Assembly: GCF_002024165.1 (NCBI RefSeq)
Contig: NZ_MWQN01000001.1
Location: 2,542,001-2,606,000 of the forward strand
Origin: Embleya scabrispora
GTDB lineage: Bacteria; Actinomycetota; Actinomycetes; Streptomycetales; Streptomycetaceae
Direction: 5' to 3'
Length of the DNA: 64,000 nt
Of this stretch, positions 16,155 to 26,160 are shown piece after piece. A program made the position numbers and the translations under genes. The notes beneath the pieces were generated by a model. It saw only the letters and a program-made list of their open reading frames with translations. It searched no databases and had not been told where the DNA came from. Within the stretch, counting starts at the first letter, position 1; each line of letters opens with the position of its first letter.

Positions 16155-17129
16155 ATGTTTCATCTTCGGCTGATCGTCCCCGTCGAGCGCAGCGCCGCCG
16201 TGCGCGACCTGCTGCTCACCGAGCCCGGAGCCACCCACCTGGTGATCTGGCCGGGCGCCGCGGTACAGCCCGCGGGCGACGTGATCTCCTGCGACCTCGC
16301 CCGTGAGGCCACCAGTTCGGTGATCGCCGAACTGCGCGCGCTGAACCTGCACCGGGACGGCTCGATCGCGCTCGAGGACCTGGACGTGATGTTGTCCCGC
16401 TCCGCCGACGAGGCGGAGCGGGACGCGCCGGGCGAGAGCGCCGACTCCGTGGTCTGGGAGGAGATCGAGGAGGCCACCTCCGAGGAGTCCACCCTCTCGG
16501 TGACGTTCCTGGCCTTCTTGACGGTGGCCACCATGATCGCGGCGTGCGGCGTGCTGCTCGACAACGCCATCCTGATCGTCGGCGCGATGGTGGTCGGTCC
16601 CGAGTTCGGCCCGCTGGCCGGACTGTGCGTGGCCGCGGTACAGCGCCGGCCCCGGCTCGCCGCCCGCTCCGGGCTCGCCCTGCTGATCGGCTTCCCGGTC
16701 GCGATGCTGGCCACCATGGCCTTCACCGCGCTCCTGGGCGTGCTCGGCCTGTTCGAGCGAGACATGCTGGAACGCCCGCGCCCGCTCACCGAGTTCATCT
16801 ATCAACCGGACTGGCTGTCGTTCTGGGTCGCGATGTTGGCCGGTGTCGCGGGCATGCTCTCGTTGACCAGCGCCAAGTCCGGCGCGCTGATCGGTGTGCT
16901 GATCTCGGTCACCACCGTGCCCGCCGCCGCGAACGCGGCGGTGGCGATCTGGTACACCGACTACGCGCAGGCGGGCGGCTCGCTGGGCCAACTCGGCCTG
17001 AACCTGGTCGCCATCGTCATCGCCGGCACCCTGACGCTGCTCGTCCAGCGCGGCCTGTGGAACCTGCGGGCGGCACGCACCAAGCGGCGGCCCCCGGCCG
17101 TCGCGCCGGGAGCCGCCGAGTCGTCGTGA
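16155..17129 (+). CDS. DUF389 family membrane protein
   Basis: A 324-residue protein of the DUF389 (TIGR00341-like) family. A soluble N-terminal part of about 110 residues, containing DLAREATSSVIAEL, precedes an acidic linker and at least five hydrophobic helices, starting at TFLAFLTVATMIAACGVLLDNAILIVGAMVVGPEFGPLAG, the family hallmark. Further helices are ALLIGFPVAMLATMAF, WVAMLAGVAGMLSL, SGALIGVLISVTTVP and LNLVAIVIAGTLTLL. Biochemical function is unknown; an ion or small-molecule transport role is only a guess. It ends in a converging hairpin with glmM. Confidence 0.88.
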   Translation: MFHLRLIVPVERSAAVRDLLLTEPGATHLVIWPGAAVQPAGDVISCDLAREATSSVIAELRALNLHRDGSIALEDLDVMLSRSADEAERDAPGESADSVVWEEIEEATSEESTLSVTFLAFLTVATMIAACGVLLDNAILIVGAMVVGPEFGPLAGLCVAAVQRRPRLAARSGLALLIGFPVAMLATMAFTALLGVLGLFERDMLERPRPLTEFIYQPDWLSFWVAMLAGVAGMLSLTSAKSGALIGVLISVTTVPAAANAAVAIWYTDYAQAGGSLGQLGLNLVAIVIAGTLTLLVQRGLWNLRAARTKRRPPAVAPGAAESS

Positions 17130-17143
17130 ACCCGCGCGGGTTC
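17128..17143. terminator. 16-bp palindrome between convergent DUF389 and glmM
   Basis: GAACCCGCGCGGGTTC is a perfect palindrome that begins at the DUF389 stop codon. It can fold as a short hairpin in both transcripts. There is no T tract. Confidence 0.45.
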
Positions 17144-17150
17144 GACCGCG

Positions 17151-18518
17151 CTACTCCAGCGCGAGCAACGTGCGTACCACTTCGGCCAGATGCGCGGCCT
17201 CGTCGTGCGCCTGGTCGTGGGTCTCGGCCTCGACCATCACCCGGACCAGCGGCTCGGTGCCCGACGGACGCAGCAGCACCCGGCCGGTGGCGCCCAGCCG
17301 CTCCTCCACCAGCGCGACGGCGCGGGCGAGTTCGGGGGTGGTGTGCACCCGGGTGCGGTCCACGCCGGCGACGTTGACCAGCCGCTGCGGCAGGCGGGTC
17401 ATCACCGACGCCAACTCGTGCAGCGGCTTGCCGGTCTCCGCGACGCGCGCGAGCAGGCGCAGCGCGGTCAGCGTGCCGTCGCCGGTGGTCGCGTGCTCCA
17501 ACAGCACCACGTGGCCCGACTGTTCGCCGCCCAGCGAGAGCCCCGAGGCCTGCATGGCCTCCAGTACGTAGCGGTCGCCGACCGCGGTCTCCACCATCTT
17601 GATGCCCGCGGCCTGCATGGCCAGCCTGAGCCCGAGGTTGGACATCACGGTGGCCACCAACGTGTTGTCCACGAGATGCCCGCCGTCGCGCATGGCCAGC
17701 GCGAGCACCGCCAGGATCGCGTCGCCGTCGACCAGCTCGCCGCGCGCGTCCACCGCCAGACACCGGTCGGCGTCGCCGTCGTGCGCGATGCCGGCGTCGG
17801 CGCCGTGCTCGACCACGGCCGCCGCGAGCGCGTCCATGTGCGTGGAGCCGCAGTTGTCGTTGATGTTCAGGCCGTCGGGCTCCGCGTGGATCGCGATCAC
17901 CTCGGCCCCGGCCCGGCGCAGCGCGTCCGGCGCGACCGCCGAGGAGGCGCCGTTGGCGCAGTCCACGACCACCTTGAGCCCGTCCAGGCGGTGCGGCAGG
18001 GACGACAGCAGGTGCTCGACGTAGCGCTCGTGACCCTCGGGGTGGTCCTGTACCCGGCCGACCGCGGAGCCGGTCGGCCGCTCCCACTCGGTGCCGAGCA
18101 GCGCCTCGATCCGGTCCTCCACCTCGTCGGGCAGCTTGTGGCCGCCGCGCGCGAAGAACTTGATCCCGTTGTCCGGCATCGCGTTGTGGCTCGCCGAGAG
18201 CATCACGCCCAGGTCCGCGCCGAGCAGCCCGGTCAGGTAGGCGATCGCCGGCGTCGGCAACACGCCGGCGCGGTAGACGTCCACGCCCGCGCCCGCAAGC
18301 CCGGCGACCACGGCGGCCTCCAGGAACTCCCCGGACGCCCGCGGGTCACGACCCACCACGGCGAACGGCCTGCGGCCGTGCCCTGATTGCGGAATCCCGT
18401 CCCGGCCGCGTGATCCGAGCACCCGCGCGGCGGCGACCGCCAGATCGAGCGCCAGTTCCGCGGTCAGCCGGCCATTCGCCAGGCCACGCACGCCGTCCGT
18501 ACCGAAGAGTCGTCCCAC
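17151..18518 (-). CDS. glmM: phosphoglucosamine mutase
   Basis: A 455-residue alpha-D-phosphohexomutase converting glucosamine-6-phosphate to the 1-phosphate for UDP-GlcNAc. The catalytic phosphoserine is Ser110 in SASHN, the Mg2+ loop is HDGDADRC, and the phosphate-binding loop [15 protein letters not shown] is near the C-terminus. I chose the GTG giving [12 protein letters not shown], because GGGAG sits 8 nt upstream and the known Streptomyces enzyme begins there. Upstream in-frame starts would add 13 or fewer residues. Downstream of the rplM-rpsI terminator, so separately transcribed; it works after glmS. Confidence 0.97.
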   Translation of the reverse strand: MGRLFGTDGVRGLANGRLTAELALDLAVAAARVLGSRGRDGIPQSGHGRRPFAVVGRDPRASGEFLEAAVVAGLAGAGVDVYRAGVLPTPAIAYLTGLLGADLGVMLSASHNAMPDNGIKFFARGGHKLPDEVEDRIEALLGTEWERPTGSAVGRVQDHPEGHERYVEHLLSSLPHRLDGLKVVVDCANGASSAVAPDALRRAGAEVIAIHAEPDGLNINDNCGSTHMDALAAAVVEHGADAGIAHDGDADRCLAVDARGELVDGDAILAVLALAMRDGGHLVDNTLVATVMSNLGLRLAMQAAGIKMVETAVGDRYVLEAMQASGLSLGGEQSGHVVLLEHATTGDGTLTALRLLARVAETGKPLHELASVMTRLPQRLVNVAGVDRTRVHTTPELARAVALVEERLGATGRVLLRPSGTEPLVRVMVEAETHDQAHDEAAHLAEVVRTLLALE

Positions 18519-18591
18519 AGTTGGATCTCCCGCATACATTCCGGATGTCTCGGACACTACCTCTCGGCGTCACTCCTCCAGGAGTGCGCCG

Positions 18592-18641
18592 GAAAAAAGC
18601 ATCAGGCCCCGGGGGCACGAACCGTGCCCCCGGGGCCTGAT
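18592..18641 (-). terminator. strong intrinsic terminator of the rplM-rpsI operon
   Basis: A perfect 19-bp stem (18601-18619 with 18623-18641) closes a 3-nt AAC loop. On the minus strand it is followed by GCTTTTTTCC. It lies 37 bp after the rpsI stop and separates rpsI from glmM. Confidence 0.9.
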
Positions 18642-18678
18642 GACGCTGCGAACAGCCGCAGAGGGTGCTGCGGGCTGT

Positions 18679-19164
18679 TTAGCGCTTGCTGTACTGAGGC
18701 GCCTTGCGCGCCTTCTTCAGACCGTACTTCTTGCGCTCCGTGGCACGCGGGTCACGGGTCAGGAAGCCGGCCTTCTTGAGCGCCGGGCGGTTCGCCTCGA
18801 CGTCGGCCTCGTTCAGCGAACGGGCCACACCCAGACGCAGCGCGCCGGCCTGGCCGGAGACGCCGCCACCGTGGATGCGGGCGTGCACGTCGTAGCGGTC
18901 GTCCAGCTCGAGCACCTTGAAGGGCTCGTTGACCAGCTGCTGGTGCACCTTGTTCGGGAAGTATTCCTCGAGCGAACGCCCGTTGATCTTCCACTTGCCG
19001 GTGCCGGGCACGATGCGAACGCGCGCGACGGCCTCCTTGCGGCGGCCGGTGGCCGCGCCCGCCTGCGGCTCGCTGAAGCGCGACGCGAGCGACTCGGAGG
19101 TGTAGCTCTCGAGCGGAAGACCCTCGGTCTCCTCGATCGGGGTTTCTGCAATGGTCTCGGCCAC
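18679..19164 (-). CDS. rpsI: 30S ribosomal protein S9
   Basis: S9 (161 residues), whose C-terminal tail reaches the P-site tRNA anticodon. The C-terminal [26 protein letters not shown]-type tail and the core [12 protein letters not shown] and [12 protein letters not shown]-like [19 protein letters not shown] are clear. A 35-residue acidic N-terminal extension is common in actinobacteria. GTG start (VAETIAETP) chosen because GAGGAG lies 6 nt upstream. It follows rplM after 41 bp, the standard L13-S9 operon. Confidence 0.98.
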   Translation of the reverse strand: MAETIAETPIEETEGLPLESYTSESLASRFSEPQAGAATGRRKEAVARVRIVPGTGKWKINGRSLEEYFPNKVHQQLVNEPFKVLELDDRYDVHARIHGGGVSGQAGALRLGVARSLNEADVEANRPALKKAGFLTRDPRATERKKYGLKKARKAPQYSKR

Positions 19165-19205
19165 TGTTCTCCTCAAACTATTCGTTCGTCAGGCGGTGGC
19201 CGTGA

Positions 19206-19649
19206 CTACTGCGCGACCTGGGTGATCTCGAACGGAACCGGCTGCTGCGCCGAGTGCGGGTGCTCGGAACCGCGGTACACCTTGAGCTTCGACAACATCT
19301 GCCGACCCAGGGTGTTCTTCGGGAGCATGCCCTTGATGGCCTTTTCCACGGCCTTCTCGGGGTTCTTCTCCAGCAGCTCGTCGTAGCGGACGGCGCGGAG
19401 GCCACCCGGGTAGCCGGAGTGGCGGTACGCCATCTTCTGGCTGCGCTTGTTGCCCGACAGGTGAACCTTGTCGGCGTTCACAATGATGACGAAATCGCCG
19501 GTGTCGACGTGCGGCGCGTACACCGGCTTGTGCTTACCCCGGAGCAGGGCAGCAGCCTGGGTGGACAGACGGCCGAGCACGACATCGGTCGCGTCGATGA
19601 CGTGCCACTGACGCTGGACGTCGCCGGGCTTGGGGCTGTACGTGCGCAC
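19206..19649 (-). CDS. rplM: 50S ribosomal protein L13
   Basis: L13, an early-assembly 23S rRNA-binding protein of the large subunit, 147 residues as expected. [19 protein letters not shown] at the N-terminus, [16 protein letters not shown] and the [13 protein letters not shown] block are conserved. GTG start chosen after GAAGG; the frame stays open upstream but shows no conserved residues. First gene of the rplM-rpsI operon, with a candidate promoter about 150 bp upstream. Confidence 0.98.
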   Translation of the reverse strand: MRTYSPKPGDVQRQWHVIDATDVVLGRLSTQAAALLRGKHKPVYAPHVDTGDFVIIVNADKVHLSGNKRSQKMAYRHSGYPGGLRAVRYDELLEKNPEKAVEKAIKGMLPKNTLGRQMLSKLKVYRGSEHPHSAQQPVPFEITQVAQ

Positions 19650-20004
19650 GGTCGATAGCCTTCGCTTCTTCGTGAGTGTGTGCTGACGGATGCCGACTGG
19701 CTGTCCGGGAGATGATTCCGAACCATGCGGACTCCGGTGGCCGGCGGCCCGGCGTACCGACTCCACTCAAGCAAGCCAATACGCACAACGAACCGGCACA
19801 ATACCGGGTCAAGGGGGTGCCGGTCAAAACGAGCAATGGGGCGATGATTTGCTCATGCCCCTCTCCAGCGTAAGCCATCGCCGGGAGTGCTCCGACCGTG
19901 CCACGCCGACACTTCCCGCTTCGGTGACGGATACGATGCGCCGAACGGCCGGAGCGTCGGCACATGGGGAGCCGGGGCGGGTCATTTCCTTGCAGGGGGC
20001 GGAT
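19650..20004. other. divergent intergenic region rplM / membrane protein gene
   Basis: 355 bp containing the candidate rplM promoter and the ribosome-binding site AGGGGG of the plus-strand gene. I see no RNA gene and no further coding region. Confidence 0.6.
19798..19827 (-). promoter_or_regulatory. rplM: candidate rplM-rpsI promoter
   Basis: Minus-strand TTGACC (-35, 19827-19822), an 18-nt spacer and TATTGT (-10, 19803-19798). This would give a 5' leader of about 140 nt before rplM. Confidence 0.55.
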
Positions 20005-21066
20005 GTGTCGGGGGTCGGAACACCCGGAGACGACGGGCAACGCCCATGGAGCGTACGCCCGGGCGGGCCCGGTACGCCGGGGCAGCCGCAACACGCCTGG
20101 GACCCGTTCCCCTCGCACGCGCACGGATCCCAGGGGCAACCGCCGCCACAGCAGCCCCAACAGCCCTTCGCGCAACCCCCCTCGCAAGCCCAACAGCCCG
20201 CAGGACAACAGCAGTTCGGCGGCGCGGGCGGGTCGAGCGGCCCGGACTGGAGCCGGTTGGCGGAGGAGCGGGACTCGGCCGCCCGGCGACGCAGGCTGAT
20301 GTTCGCCGTGGGCGGCACCGTGCTCGGGCTCGCCCTGGTCGGCGGCGTGGTCGCCGCCGCGATGACGCTGTCCGGCGGTGACGACGACAAGAAGGCCGGC
20401 CCCGGCACCTCCGGCGGTCCGTCCGCCGCGACGTTCGCCCCGGAGAAGCCGACGTTCCGCCCGGCGCCGACCGTGCCGGCGCCGCCGCCCGCCCGCGCGG
20501 TGCTCGCCGACCCGGCCCTGGACACCGCGCCCTTCACCGTCGAATCGTTGTTCCCCAACCAGAAGTTCACCGTCAACGGACGGCAGTACTCGGTGGCCGC
20601 GGGCAAGCTGGACAACACGTGCTCCGACGGCACCGACGCCAAGCTCGGCGCCGCGGCCCGCGACCGGCAGTGCACGCAGCTGATCCGGCTCGCGGTGATC
20701 GGCCCCAACGGGGTGGTCTCCACCGCGGGGGTCGCCTCGTTCCCGTCCGAGGACAAGGCAGCCGCGGTCAAGAACGGCAAGGACGGCGGCGAACTGCTGC
20801 CGCTGGCCGGTCCCGGGGTCAAGGTGTTGGACGCCAAGAAGCAAAAGCACGGCAAGCTGCGCAACTCGGTGGGCCGCTACGGCCTGTTCACCCTCGACTG
20901 GTACGCCGACGGCAAGGACCCGGTCGGCGACGACAAGACCATGGCGCAGGCCCAGGACGACGTGGACAAGTTCCTGTGGAACTCGTTGACCGCGCGCGGC
21001 GAGGCGATCTCCAAGCAGATCGACGACGAGAACCGGCGCAAGGCGCTGGAGCAGATCCAGGGCTGA
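20005..21066 (+). CDS. single-pass membrane protein with extracytoplasmic domain, function unknown
   Basis: A 353-residue protein I do not recognise by family. The first 75 or so residues are rich in Gly, Pro and Gln (PPPQQPQQPFAQPPSQAQQP), then a basic stretch RRRR precedes one membrane segment, LMFAVGGTVLGLALVGGVVAAAM. A Pro-rich linker leads to a compact outside domain with two cysteines (CSDGTDAKL and RDRQCTQL) that could form a disulfide. GTG start chosen from AGGGGG 8-9 nt upstream; an ATG two bases earlier is out of frame. It converges on truA. Streptomyces genomes have similar proteins here, without known function. Confidence 0.75.
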   Translation: MSGVGTPGDDGQRPWSVRPGGPGTPGQPQHAWDPFPSHAHGSQGQPPPQQPQQPFAQPPSQAQQPAGQQQFGGAGGSSGPDWSRLAEERDSAARRRRLMFAVGGTVLGLALVGGVVAAAMTLSGGDDDKKAGPGTSGGPSAATFAPEKPTFRPAPTVPAPPPARAVLADPALDTAPFTVESLFPNQKFTVNGRQYSVAAGKLDNTCSDGTDAKLGAAARDRQCTQLIRLAVIGPNGVVSTAGVASFPSEDKAAAVKNGKDGGELLPLAGPGVKVLDAKKQKHGKLRNSVGRYGLFTLDWYADGKDPVGDDKTMAQAQDDVDKFLWNSLTARGEAISKQIDDENRRKALEQIQG

Positions 21067-21074
21067 GCGACATC

Positions 21075-21095
21075 GGGGCGGCGCGGGGCCGCCCC
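21075..21095. terminator. bidirectional hairpin between convergent membrane protein gene and truA
   Basis: GGGGCGGC and GCCGCCCC form a perfect 8-bp stem with a 5-nt loop in the 33-bp gap between the two stop codons. Confidence 0.55.
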
Positions 21096-21099
21096 GCGC

Positions 21100-21942
21100 T
21101 CAGCTGCCGTCGCGGCGCCGCCGGGTGGCGCTCACCCGGTCCGCGAGCAGTTCGTCGGCCGGATACGCGACCTCCTCCAGGGTGAGCCCGTGCGCGGGCG
21201 CGACATGCACGCCCGAGTCGCGCACCGCGCGCCCCAGGACCTCCAGCGGCCAGGCCGGCGGCTTGCGCCCGGTGCCCACCGCGAACATCGCGCCGACCAG
21301 CGAGCGCACCATGTTGTGGCAGAACGCGTCGGCCCGCACGGTCGCCACGATCACCGGTCGGTACGCCGGACCCACGTCCGCCCCCGTCGGCGTCTCGCGG
21401 GCCCAGGAGAAGTCCTGGAGACAGCGCACCGTCGTGGCCCCCTCGCGCCGGCGGCAGAACGACGCGAAGTCGTGCTCGCCGATCAGCCGGCCGGCCGCCT
21501 CGTTCATCCGGTCCTCGTCCAACGGCCGGTCGTGCCACACCACGTCGCCCCGGCGCAGCGGGTCCACCCCGCCCGGCGCGTCGCACACCCGGTACGCGTA
21601 GCGCCGCCAGATCGCGCCGAACCGCGCGTCGAACCCGGCCGGCGCCACGGTGATGTCGCGCACCCGCAGATCCCGCGGCAACCGCCCGGTGACCCGACGC
21701 AGCGCCACCTCGCCCAGGTCGGCCCACACCTCGTCGGGCACGTCCAGGTGCGCCACCTGGCCCCGTGCGTGCACCCCCGCGTCGGTCCGCCCGGCCACGG
21801 TCAGCTGCGCGGGCTCCGCCAGCCGCAGCACCGTGGTCAGCGCGCTCTCCAACGTCCCCTGCACGGTGCGCAGTTCGCGCTGCCGGGCCCACCCGGCGAA
21901 CTCGGTGCCGTCGTACGACAGATCGATGCGCAAGCGCACCAC
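21100..21942 (-). CDS. truA: tRNA pseudouridine(38-40) synthase
   Basis: TruA isomerises U38-U40 in the anticodon arm of many tRNAs. The catalytic aspartate is in [17 protein letters not shown], and [16 protein letters not shown]-like [17 protein letters not shown] at the N-terminus is typical, as is the [13 protein letters not shown] segment. 280 residues is a normal length. I chose the GTG 8 nt after GGAGG ([12 protein letters not shown]), 9 bp inside the longest open frame. Last gene of the alpha-operon neighbourhood, 98 bp after rplQ. Confidence 0.96.
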   Translation of the reverse strand: MVRLRIDLSYDGTEFAGWARQRELRTVQGTLESALTTVLRLAEPAQLTVAGRTDAGVHARGQVAHLDVPDEVWADLGEVALRRVTGRLPRDLRVRDITVAPAGFDARFGAIWRRYAYRVCDAPGGVDPLRRGDVVWHDRPLDEDRMNEAAGRLIGEHDFASFCRRREGATTVRCLQDFSWARETPTGADVGPAYRPVIVATVRADAFCHNMVRSLVGAMFAVGTGRKPPAWPLEVLGRAVRDSGVHVAPAHGLTLEEVAYPADELLADRVSATRRRRDGS

Positions 21943-21965
21943 GTCATCCACCTCCGGACATGGCG

Positions 21966-22003
21966 CGAGCCCGCCCTCCGTACACAGACGGAGAACGGGC
22001 TCG
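21966..22003 (-). terminator. nested hairpin downstream of rplQ
   Basis: Outer stem CGAGCCCG/CGGGCTCG encloses an inner CTCCGT/ACGGAG stem, 37 bp after the rplQ stop. There is no T run; probable terminator of the alpha operon, with readthrough into truA possible. Confidence 0.6.
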
Positions 22004-22040
22004 CACAGGAATACGGAACGCCTGGAGCGTCCGACCCGGC

Positions 22041-22559
22041 TCAGGCCTTGTCGGCGTCCTTGCTCTCCTCGGCCTCGGCGGCCTCGGCGGGCGCGTCCTC
22101 GGTCTCGACGGCCTTGGCCGTCTCGACCTTGGCGGTCTCCTGCTCCTTGACCGAGCGCTTGGTGGCGGCCTCGGCCTCGCCGACCGCGGTCTGCGCCACG
22201 GTCAGCGCCTCGACCAGCTCGATGACCGCCATGGGCGCGTTGTCGCCCTTGCGGGTGCCGATCTTGGTGATGCGGGTGTAGCCGCCGGGGCGGTTCGCGT
22301 AGCGCGGACCGATCTCCTCGAACAGCGTGTGCACGACGCCCTTGTCACGAACGACGGTGAGCACCTGGCGACGGTTGTGCAGGTCGCCCTTCTTCGCCTT
22401 GGTGATCAGTCGCTCGGCGACGGGACGCAGCCGGCGCGCCTTGGCCTCGGTCGTGGTGATGCGACCGTGCTCGAACAGCGCCGTCGCGAGACCGGCCAGG
22501 ATCAGCCGCTCGTGGGACGGGCCGCCGCCGAGGCGCGGACCCTTGGTGGGCCTGGGCAT
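22041..22559 (-). CDS. rplQ: 50S ribosomal protein L17
   Basis: L17, 172 residues, bound near the peptide exit tunnel. The conserved first 120 residues start [40 protein letters not shown] and [25 protein letters not shown] are typical. The last 50 residues are an Ala/Glu/Lys-rich tail usual in actinobacteria. Last ribosomal gene of the alpha operon, 98 bp after rpoA. Confidence 0.98.
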   Translation of the reverse strand: MPRPTKGPRLGGGPSHERLILAGLATALFEHGRITTTEAKARRLRPVAERLITKAKKGDLHNRRQVLTVVRDKGVVHTLFEEIGPRYANRPGGYTRITKIGTRKGDNAPMAVIELVEALTVAQTAVGEAEAATKRSVKEQETAKVETAKAVETEDAPAEAAEAEESKDADKA

Positions 22560-22657
22560 GTTCTCTCCTTGATATTCCTGCGCCGGCCGGATCAGGTACC
22601 GGCGTCAGTCCACCCGGGCCGGTCGACCCGGGTGGCGGCAACGCCTTGCGGCGAAGC

Positions 22658-23674
22658 TCAGTACTGCTCGGTCTCCGCGAAGCCGTGGTCGTCCTCGTCG
22701 CCGAAGCTGTCCGCGGCGGCGGTCGGGTCGAACCCGGGCGGGCTGTCCTTGAGGGCCAGACCCATCCCGTTGAGCTTCGCCTTGACCTCGTCGATGGACT
22801 TCGCGCCGAAGTTGCGGATGTCCAGCAGGTCGGCCTCGCTGCGCGCGACCAGCTCACCCACGGTGTGGATGCCCTCGCGCTTGAGGCAGTTGTAGGAGCG
22901 GACCGTGAGCTCGAGCTCCTCGATCGGCAGCGCCAGGTCGGCCGCGAGCGCGGCGTCGGTCGGCGACGGGCCCATGTCGATGCCCTCGGCGTCGATGTTC
23001 AGCTCGCGCGCGAGACCGAACAGCTCGACCAGGGTCTTGCCCGCGGAGGCCATGGCGTCGCGCGGACGCATGGACTGCTTGGTCTCGACGTCGACGATCA
23101 GCTTGTCGAAGTCGGTGCGCTGCTCGACACGGGTCGCCTCGACCTTGTAGGTGACCTTGAGCACCGGCGAGTAGATCGAGTCGACCGGCACGCGGCCGAT
23201 CTCCTGGCCCGCCTGCTTGTTCTGCACCGCGGAGACGTAGCCGCGACCGCGCTCGACGGTCAGCTCCATCTCCAGCTTGCCCTTGGCGTTCAGCGTGGCC
23301 AGGACCAGGTCGGGGTTGTGCACCTCGACACCGGCCGGCGGCGCGATGTCGCCGGCGGTGACCACACCCGGGCCCTGCTTGCGCAGGTACATCACGACCG
23401 GCTCGTCGTGCTCCGAGGAGACGACCAGCTGCTTGATGTTCAGGATGAGGTCGGTGACGTCCTCCTTGACGCCCGGCACGGTGGTGAACTCGTGCAGGAC
23501 ACCGTCGATCCGGATGCTGGTGACGGCAGCGCCCGGGATCGAGGACAGGAGGGTACGACGGAGCGAGTTGCCGAGCGTGTAGCCGAAGCCGGGCTCGAGG
23601 GGCTCGATGACGAACCGCGAGCGGTATTCGTCGACGACGTCCTCGGTGAGGGTCGGCCGCTGGGCGATAAGCAT
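22658..23674 (-). CDS. rpoA: RNA polymerase alpha subunit
   Basis: RpoA, 338 residues. The N-terminal domain (1-230) dimerises and nucleates core assembly; [28 protein letters not shown] is its hallmark. The C-terminal domain (about 245-315), with [21 protein letters not shown] and [14 protein letters not shown], contacts upstream promoter DNA and activators. An acidic tail follows. ATG (MLIAQRPTL) chosen after GGAGG. It sits between rpsD and rplQ, as in most bacteria. Confidence 0.99.
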   Translation of the reverse strand: MLIAQRPTLTEDVVDEYRSRFVIEPLEPGFGYTLGNSLRRTLLSSIPGAAVTSIRIDGVLHEFTTVPGVKEDVTDLILNIKQLVVSSEHDEPVVMYLRKQGPGVVTAGDIAPPAGVEVHNPDLVLATLNAKGKLEMELTVERGRGYVSAVQNKQAGQEIGRVPVDSIYSPVLKVTYKVEATRVEQRTDFDKLIVDVETKQSMRPRDAMASAGKTLVELFGLARELNIDAEGIDMGPSPTDAALAADLALPIEELELTVRSYNCLKREGIHTVGELVARSEADLLDIRNFGAKSIDEVKAKLNGMGLALKDSPPGFDPTAAADSFGDEDDHGFAETEQY

Positions 23675-23730
23675 GGGGTGCCTCCATGTCATTGGCGTCC
23701 GCTATATGACGCCAGTGAGAACAAGGATAC

Positions 23731-23780
23731 GGGCGGACCGGCACACGGGGCTTGTGTGGAAACCCCGTGGCGGTCCGCCC
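23731..23780 (-). terminator. large nested hairpin between rpsD and rpoA
   Basis: GGGCGGACCG pairs with CGGTCCGCCC, and inside it CACGGGG pairs with CCCCGTG. It begins 17 nt after the rpsD stop. No U tract follows, so it may be an attenuator or RNase processing site rather than a full terminator. Confidence 0.5.
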
Positions 23781-23796
23781 GTTCCGTGGAGCGCTA

Positions 23797-24423
23797 CTAC
23801 TTGGAGTAGAGCTCGACGATCAACTGCTCCTGCACCTGCGTGTCGATGACCTGACGCGCCGGGAGGGAGTGCACGAGGATGCGCATCTTGCCCGGGATGA
23901 CCTCGAGCCAGGCCGGGACGGTGCGCTCGCCGGCCTCGGCACGGGCGACCACGAACGGGGTCAGCTCGACCGAGTCCTTGCGGACCTCGATGATGTCGTT
24001 GTCGGAGACCCGGAACGACGGGATGTCCGTCTTGACGCCGTTGACCACGATGTGACCGTGGCGCACGAGCTGACGGGCGTGGTCACGCGACTTGGCGAAG
24101 CCCGCGCGGTAGACCACGTTGTCCAGGCGCGACTCGAGGATGCGAAGCAGGTTCTCGCCGGTCTTGCCCTGGCGACGGTTCGCTTCCTCGTAGTAGCCCT
24201 TGAACTGCTTCTCGAGAACGCCGTAGATGCGCGCGCACTTCTGCTTCTCGCGCATCTGCAGCAGGTACTCGCTGTCCTTGGTACGGCCACGACCGTGCTC
24301 GCCCGGCGGGTAGGGGCGAATCTCGATCGGGCACTTCGGGCCCTCGCACTTGCTGCCCTTGAGGAACAGCTTCATCTTCTCGCGACGGCAGCGCTTGCAG
24401 TCCGCGCCGGTGTAACGCGCCAT
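23797..24423 (-). CDS. rpsD: 30S ribosomal protein S4
   Basis: S4, 208 residues, a primary 16S rRNA binder and often a translational repressor of the alpha operon. Cys9, Cys12, Cys26 and Cys31 form the zinc-binding N-terminus of the C+ type. The S4 RNA-binding domain runs from [31 protein letters not shown]. It starts 6 bp after the end of the shifted rpsK frame. Confidence 0.98.
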   Translation of the reverse strand: MARYTGADCKRCRREKMKLFLKGSKCEGPKCPIEIRPYPPGEHGRGRTKDSEYLLQMREKQKCARIYGVLEKQFKGYYEEANRRQGKTGENLLRILESRLDNVVYRAGFAKSRDHARQLVRHGHIVVNGVKTDIPSFRVSDNDIIEVRKDSVELTPFVVARAEAGERTVPAWLEVIPGKMRILVHSLPARQVIDTQVQEQLIVELYSK

Positions 24424-24429
24424 TGTTCT

Positions 24430-24852
24430 TTAACTCCTAGTCAGCTGCGGGTCAGACGCGGCGGCGCTTGGGGGGCGGCAGCCGTTGTGCGGCACGGGGG
24501 TGACGTCCTGAATGGAGCCCACCTCCAGGCCGGTGGCCTGCAGCGAACGAATGGCGGTCTCCCGACCGGAGCCCGGGCCCTTGACGAAAACGTCGACCTT
24601 GCGCATGCCGTGCTCCTGCGCACGACGCGCGGCGGACTCGGCGGCCATCTGCGCGGCGAAGGGGGTCGACTTGCGCGAGCCCTTGAAGCCGACGTGGCCC
24701 GCGGAGGCCCACGAGATCACGTTGCCGCTGGGGTCCGTGATCGAAACGATGGTGTTGTTGAACGTGCTCTTGATGTGGGCGTGCCCGTGAGCGACGTTCT
24801 TCTTTTCCTTGCGGCGCACCTTCTTGGCGCCCGCGCGGCTCTTGGGAGGCAT
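24430..24852 (-). pseudogene. rpsK: 30S ribosomal protein S11, C-terminus frameshifted at a C homopolymer
   Basis: S11 lines the mRNA exit near the 16S platform. Residues 1-129 are normal ([42 protein letters not shown]), but the universal ending PKRRRV is replaced by [12 protein letters not shown], 140 residues in all. The plus-strand G run at 24470-24475 is six bases; seven would restore CRPPKRRRV and a TGA at 24452-24454, giving the usual 134 residues. A one-base sequencing or assembly deletion is the likeliest explanation, since this C-terminus is nearly invariant. Preceded by rpsM, followed by rpsD. Confidence 0.93.
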
Positions 24853-24919
24853 CTGCTGAAAACTCCTGAGGTCGTCGGTCCGCTACGAATTGAGGACCGC
24901 GTGATCCGTCGTACGCGGA

Positions 24920-25300
24920 CTACTTCTTGCCCGGCTTCTTCTTGCCGGCGATCGCGCGGCGCGGGCCCTTGCGGGTACGCGCGTTGGTGTGGGTGCGCTG
25001 ACCGCGGACGGGAAGACCGCGACGGTGACGCAGACCTTCGTAGCAACCGATCTCGACCTTGCGGCGGATGTCGGCGGCGACTTCGCGGCGGAGGTCACCC
25101 TCGACGCGGTAGTTGCCCTCGATCCAGTCGCGAAGCTTGATCAGGTCGTCCTCGGCGAGATCGCGGACGCGGGTGTCGGGGTTGACACCGGTGTTCTTCA
25201 GCGTGTCCAGCGCACGAGTGCGCCCGACGCCGAAGATGTAGGTCAGAGCGACCTCGACCCGCTTGTCACGGGGGAGGTCGACGCCGACGAGGCGTGCCAT
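24920..25300 (-). CDS. rpsM: 30S ribosomal protein S13
   Basis: S13, 126 residues, contacts P-site tRNA and forms intersubunit bridges with L5. [21 protein letters not shown] and the basic tail [17 protein letters not shown] with KKKPGKK are typical. ATG chosen after GGAG. The 187-bp gap to rpmJ upstream shows no gene or clear signal. Confidence 0.98.
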   Translation of the reverse strand: MARLVGVDLPRDKRVEVALTYIFGVGRTRALDTLKNTGVNPDTRVRDLAEDDLIKLRDWIEGNYRVEGDLRREVAADIRRKVEIGCYEGLRHRRGLPVRGQRTHTNARTRKGPRRAIAGKKKPGKK

Positions 25301-25487
25301 ATGTGTGGCTCCTGGTTTCAGTCGGAGGTCTGGCCCAGCACCGGTCCGGCGCATCCACGGGGGATGTGCTCGGTCCTCGGCCTCCGGCCGAGGGTGGCGT
25401 CCCGCACGGGGCGGGGGTCGGGTGCTGCGGCTCTTACGGGGTGCGTCGCGCGTCGATCGCTCGTTGTGCGAAGGGGGGTGGTGCCGC

Positions 25488-25601
25488 TCAGCCCTGGCGC
25501 TGCTTGTGGCGCAGGTTCTCGCAGATCACCATGACCCGGCCGTGACGGCGGATCACCTTGCACTTGTCGCAGATCTTCTTGACGCTCGGCTTGACCTTCA
25601 T
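25488..25601 (-). CDS. rpmJ: 50S ribosomal protein L36
   Basis: L36, 37 residues, the smallest large-subunit protein. The zinc ligands Cys11, Cys14, Cys27 and His32 are all present (KICDKCK and [13 protein letters not shown]), so this is the zinc-containing C+ form. It lies between infA and rpsM, as in other actinobacteria. Confidence 0.98.
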   Translation of the reverse strand: MKVKPSVKKICDKCKVIRRHGRVMVICENLRHKQRQG

Positions 25602-25717
25602 GATTTCTCCGGTACGTGTGACGAAGGCGTGCGGGCACGCCGCCGTCGCCGAGTCGGTTGTCGGTTTGCTGCCAGGCCCCACACACCACGCACGGCGTGG
25701 GCGGGACCGGGGCTCGC

Positions 25718-25939
25718 CTACTTGTAGCGGTAGACGATCCGGCCGCGGGTCAGGTCGTAAGGGCTCAGCTCCACGACAACCCGGTCGTCCGGCAGAATGC
25801 GGATGTAGTGCATCCGCATCTTCCCACTGATGTGCGCGAGGACCTTGTGCCCGTTCTGAAGCTCCACGCGAAACATGGCGTTGGGGAGCGACTCGATGAC
25901 GGTGCCCTCGATTTCGATGGCCCCTTGCTTCTTGGGCAT
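25718..25939 (-). CDS. infA: translation initiation factor IF-1
   Basis: IF-1, a 73-residue OB-fold protein that blocks the ribosomal A site during initiation. [50 protein letters not shown] and RYK form the complete domain. The start is MPKKQGAI with GGAGG just upstream; actinobacterial IF-1 usually has MAKKQGAI, a trivial difference. Confidence 0.98.
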   Translation of the reverse strand: MPKKQGAIEIEGTVIESLPNAMFRVELQNGHKVLAHISGKMRMHYIRILPDDRVVVELSPYDLTRGRIVYRYK

Positions 25940-26160
25940 GTCCTCCGCGCTTCGTGTCTCGGGATCAACTACCGTTACCCGGCGCACATGACGATGCTCA
26001 AATTCTTGACGCCCGACGGGCGTGCCAAACCTGGCTACATGCGAGCCGACGAGTCAGTCTAAGCCACTGGACGGGTGAAAGCGAAACCGGCCCCGGAACC
26101 GCGGATTCCGCGCCCGGACGCGACCTCGAACCACCGCGCCCGCGCGCGCCGGCGCGAGGA

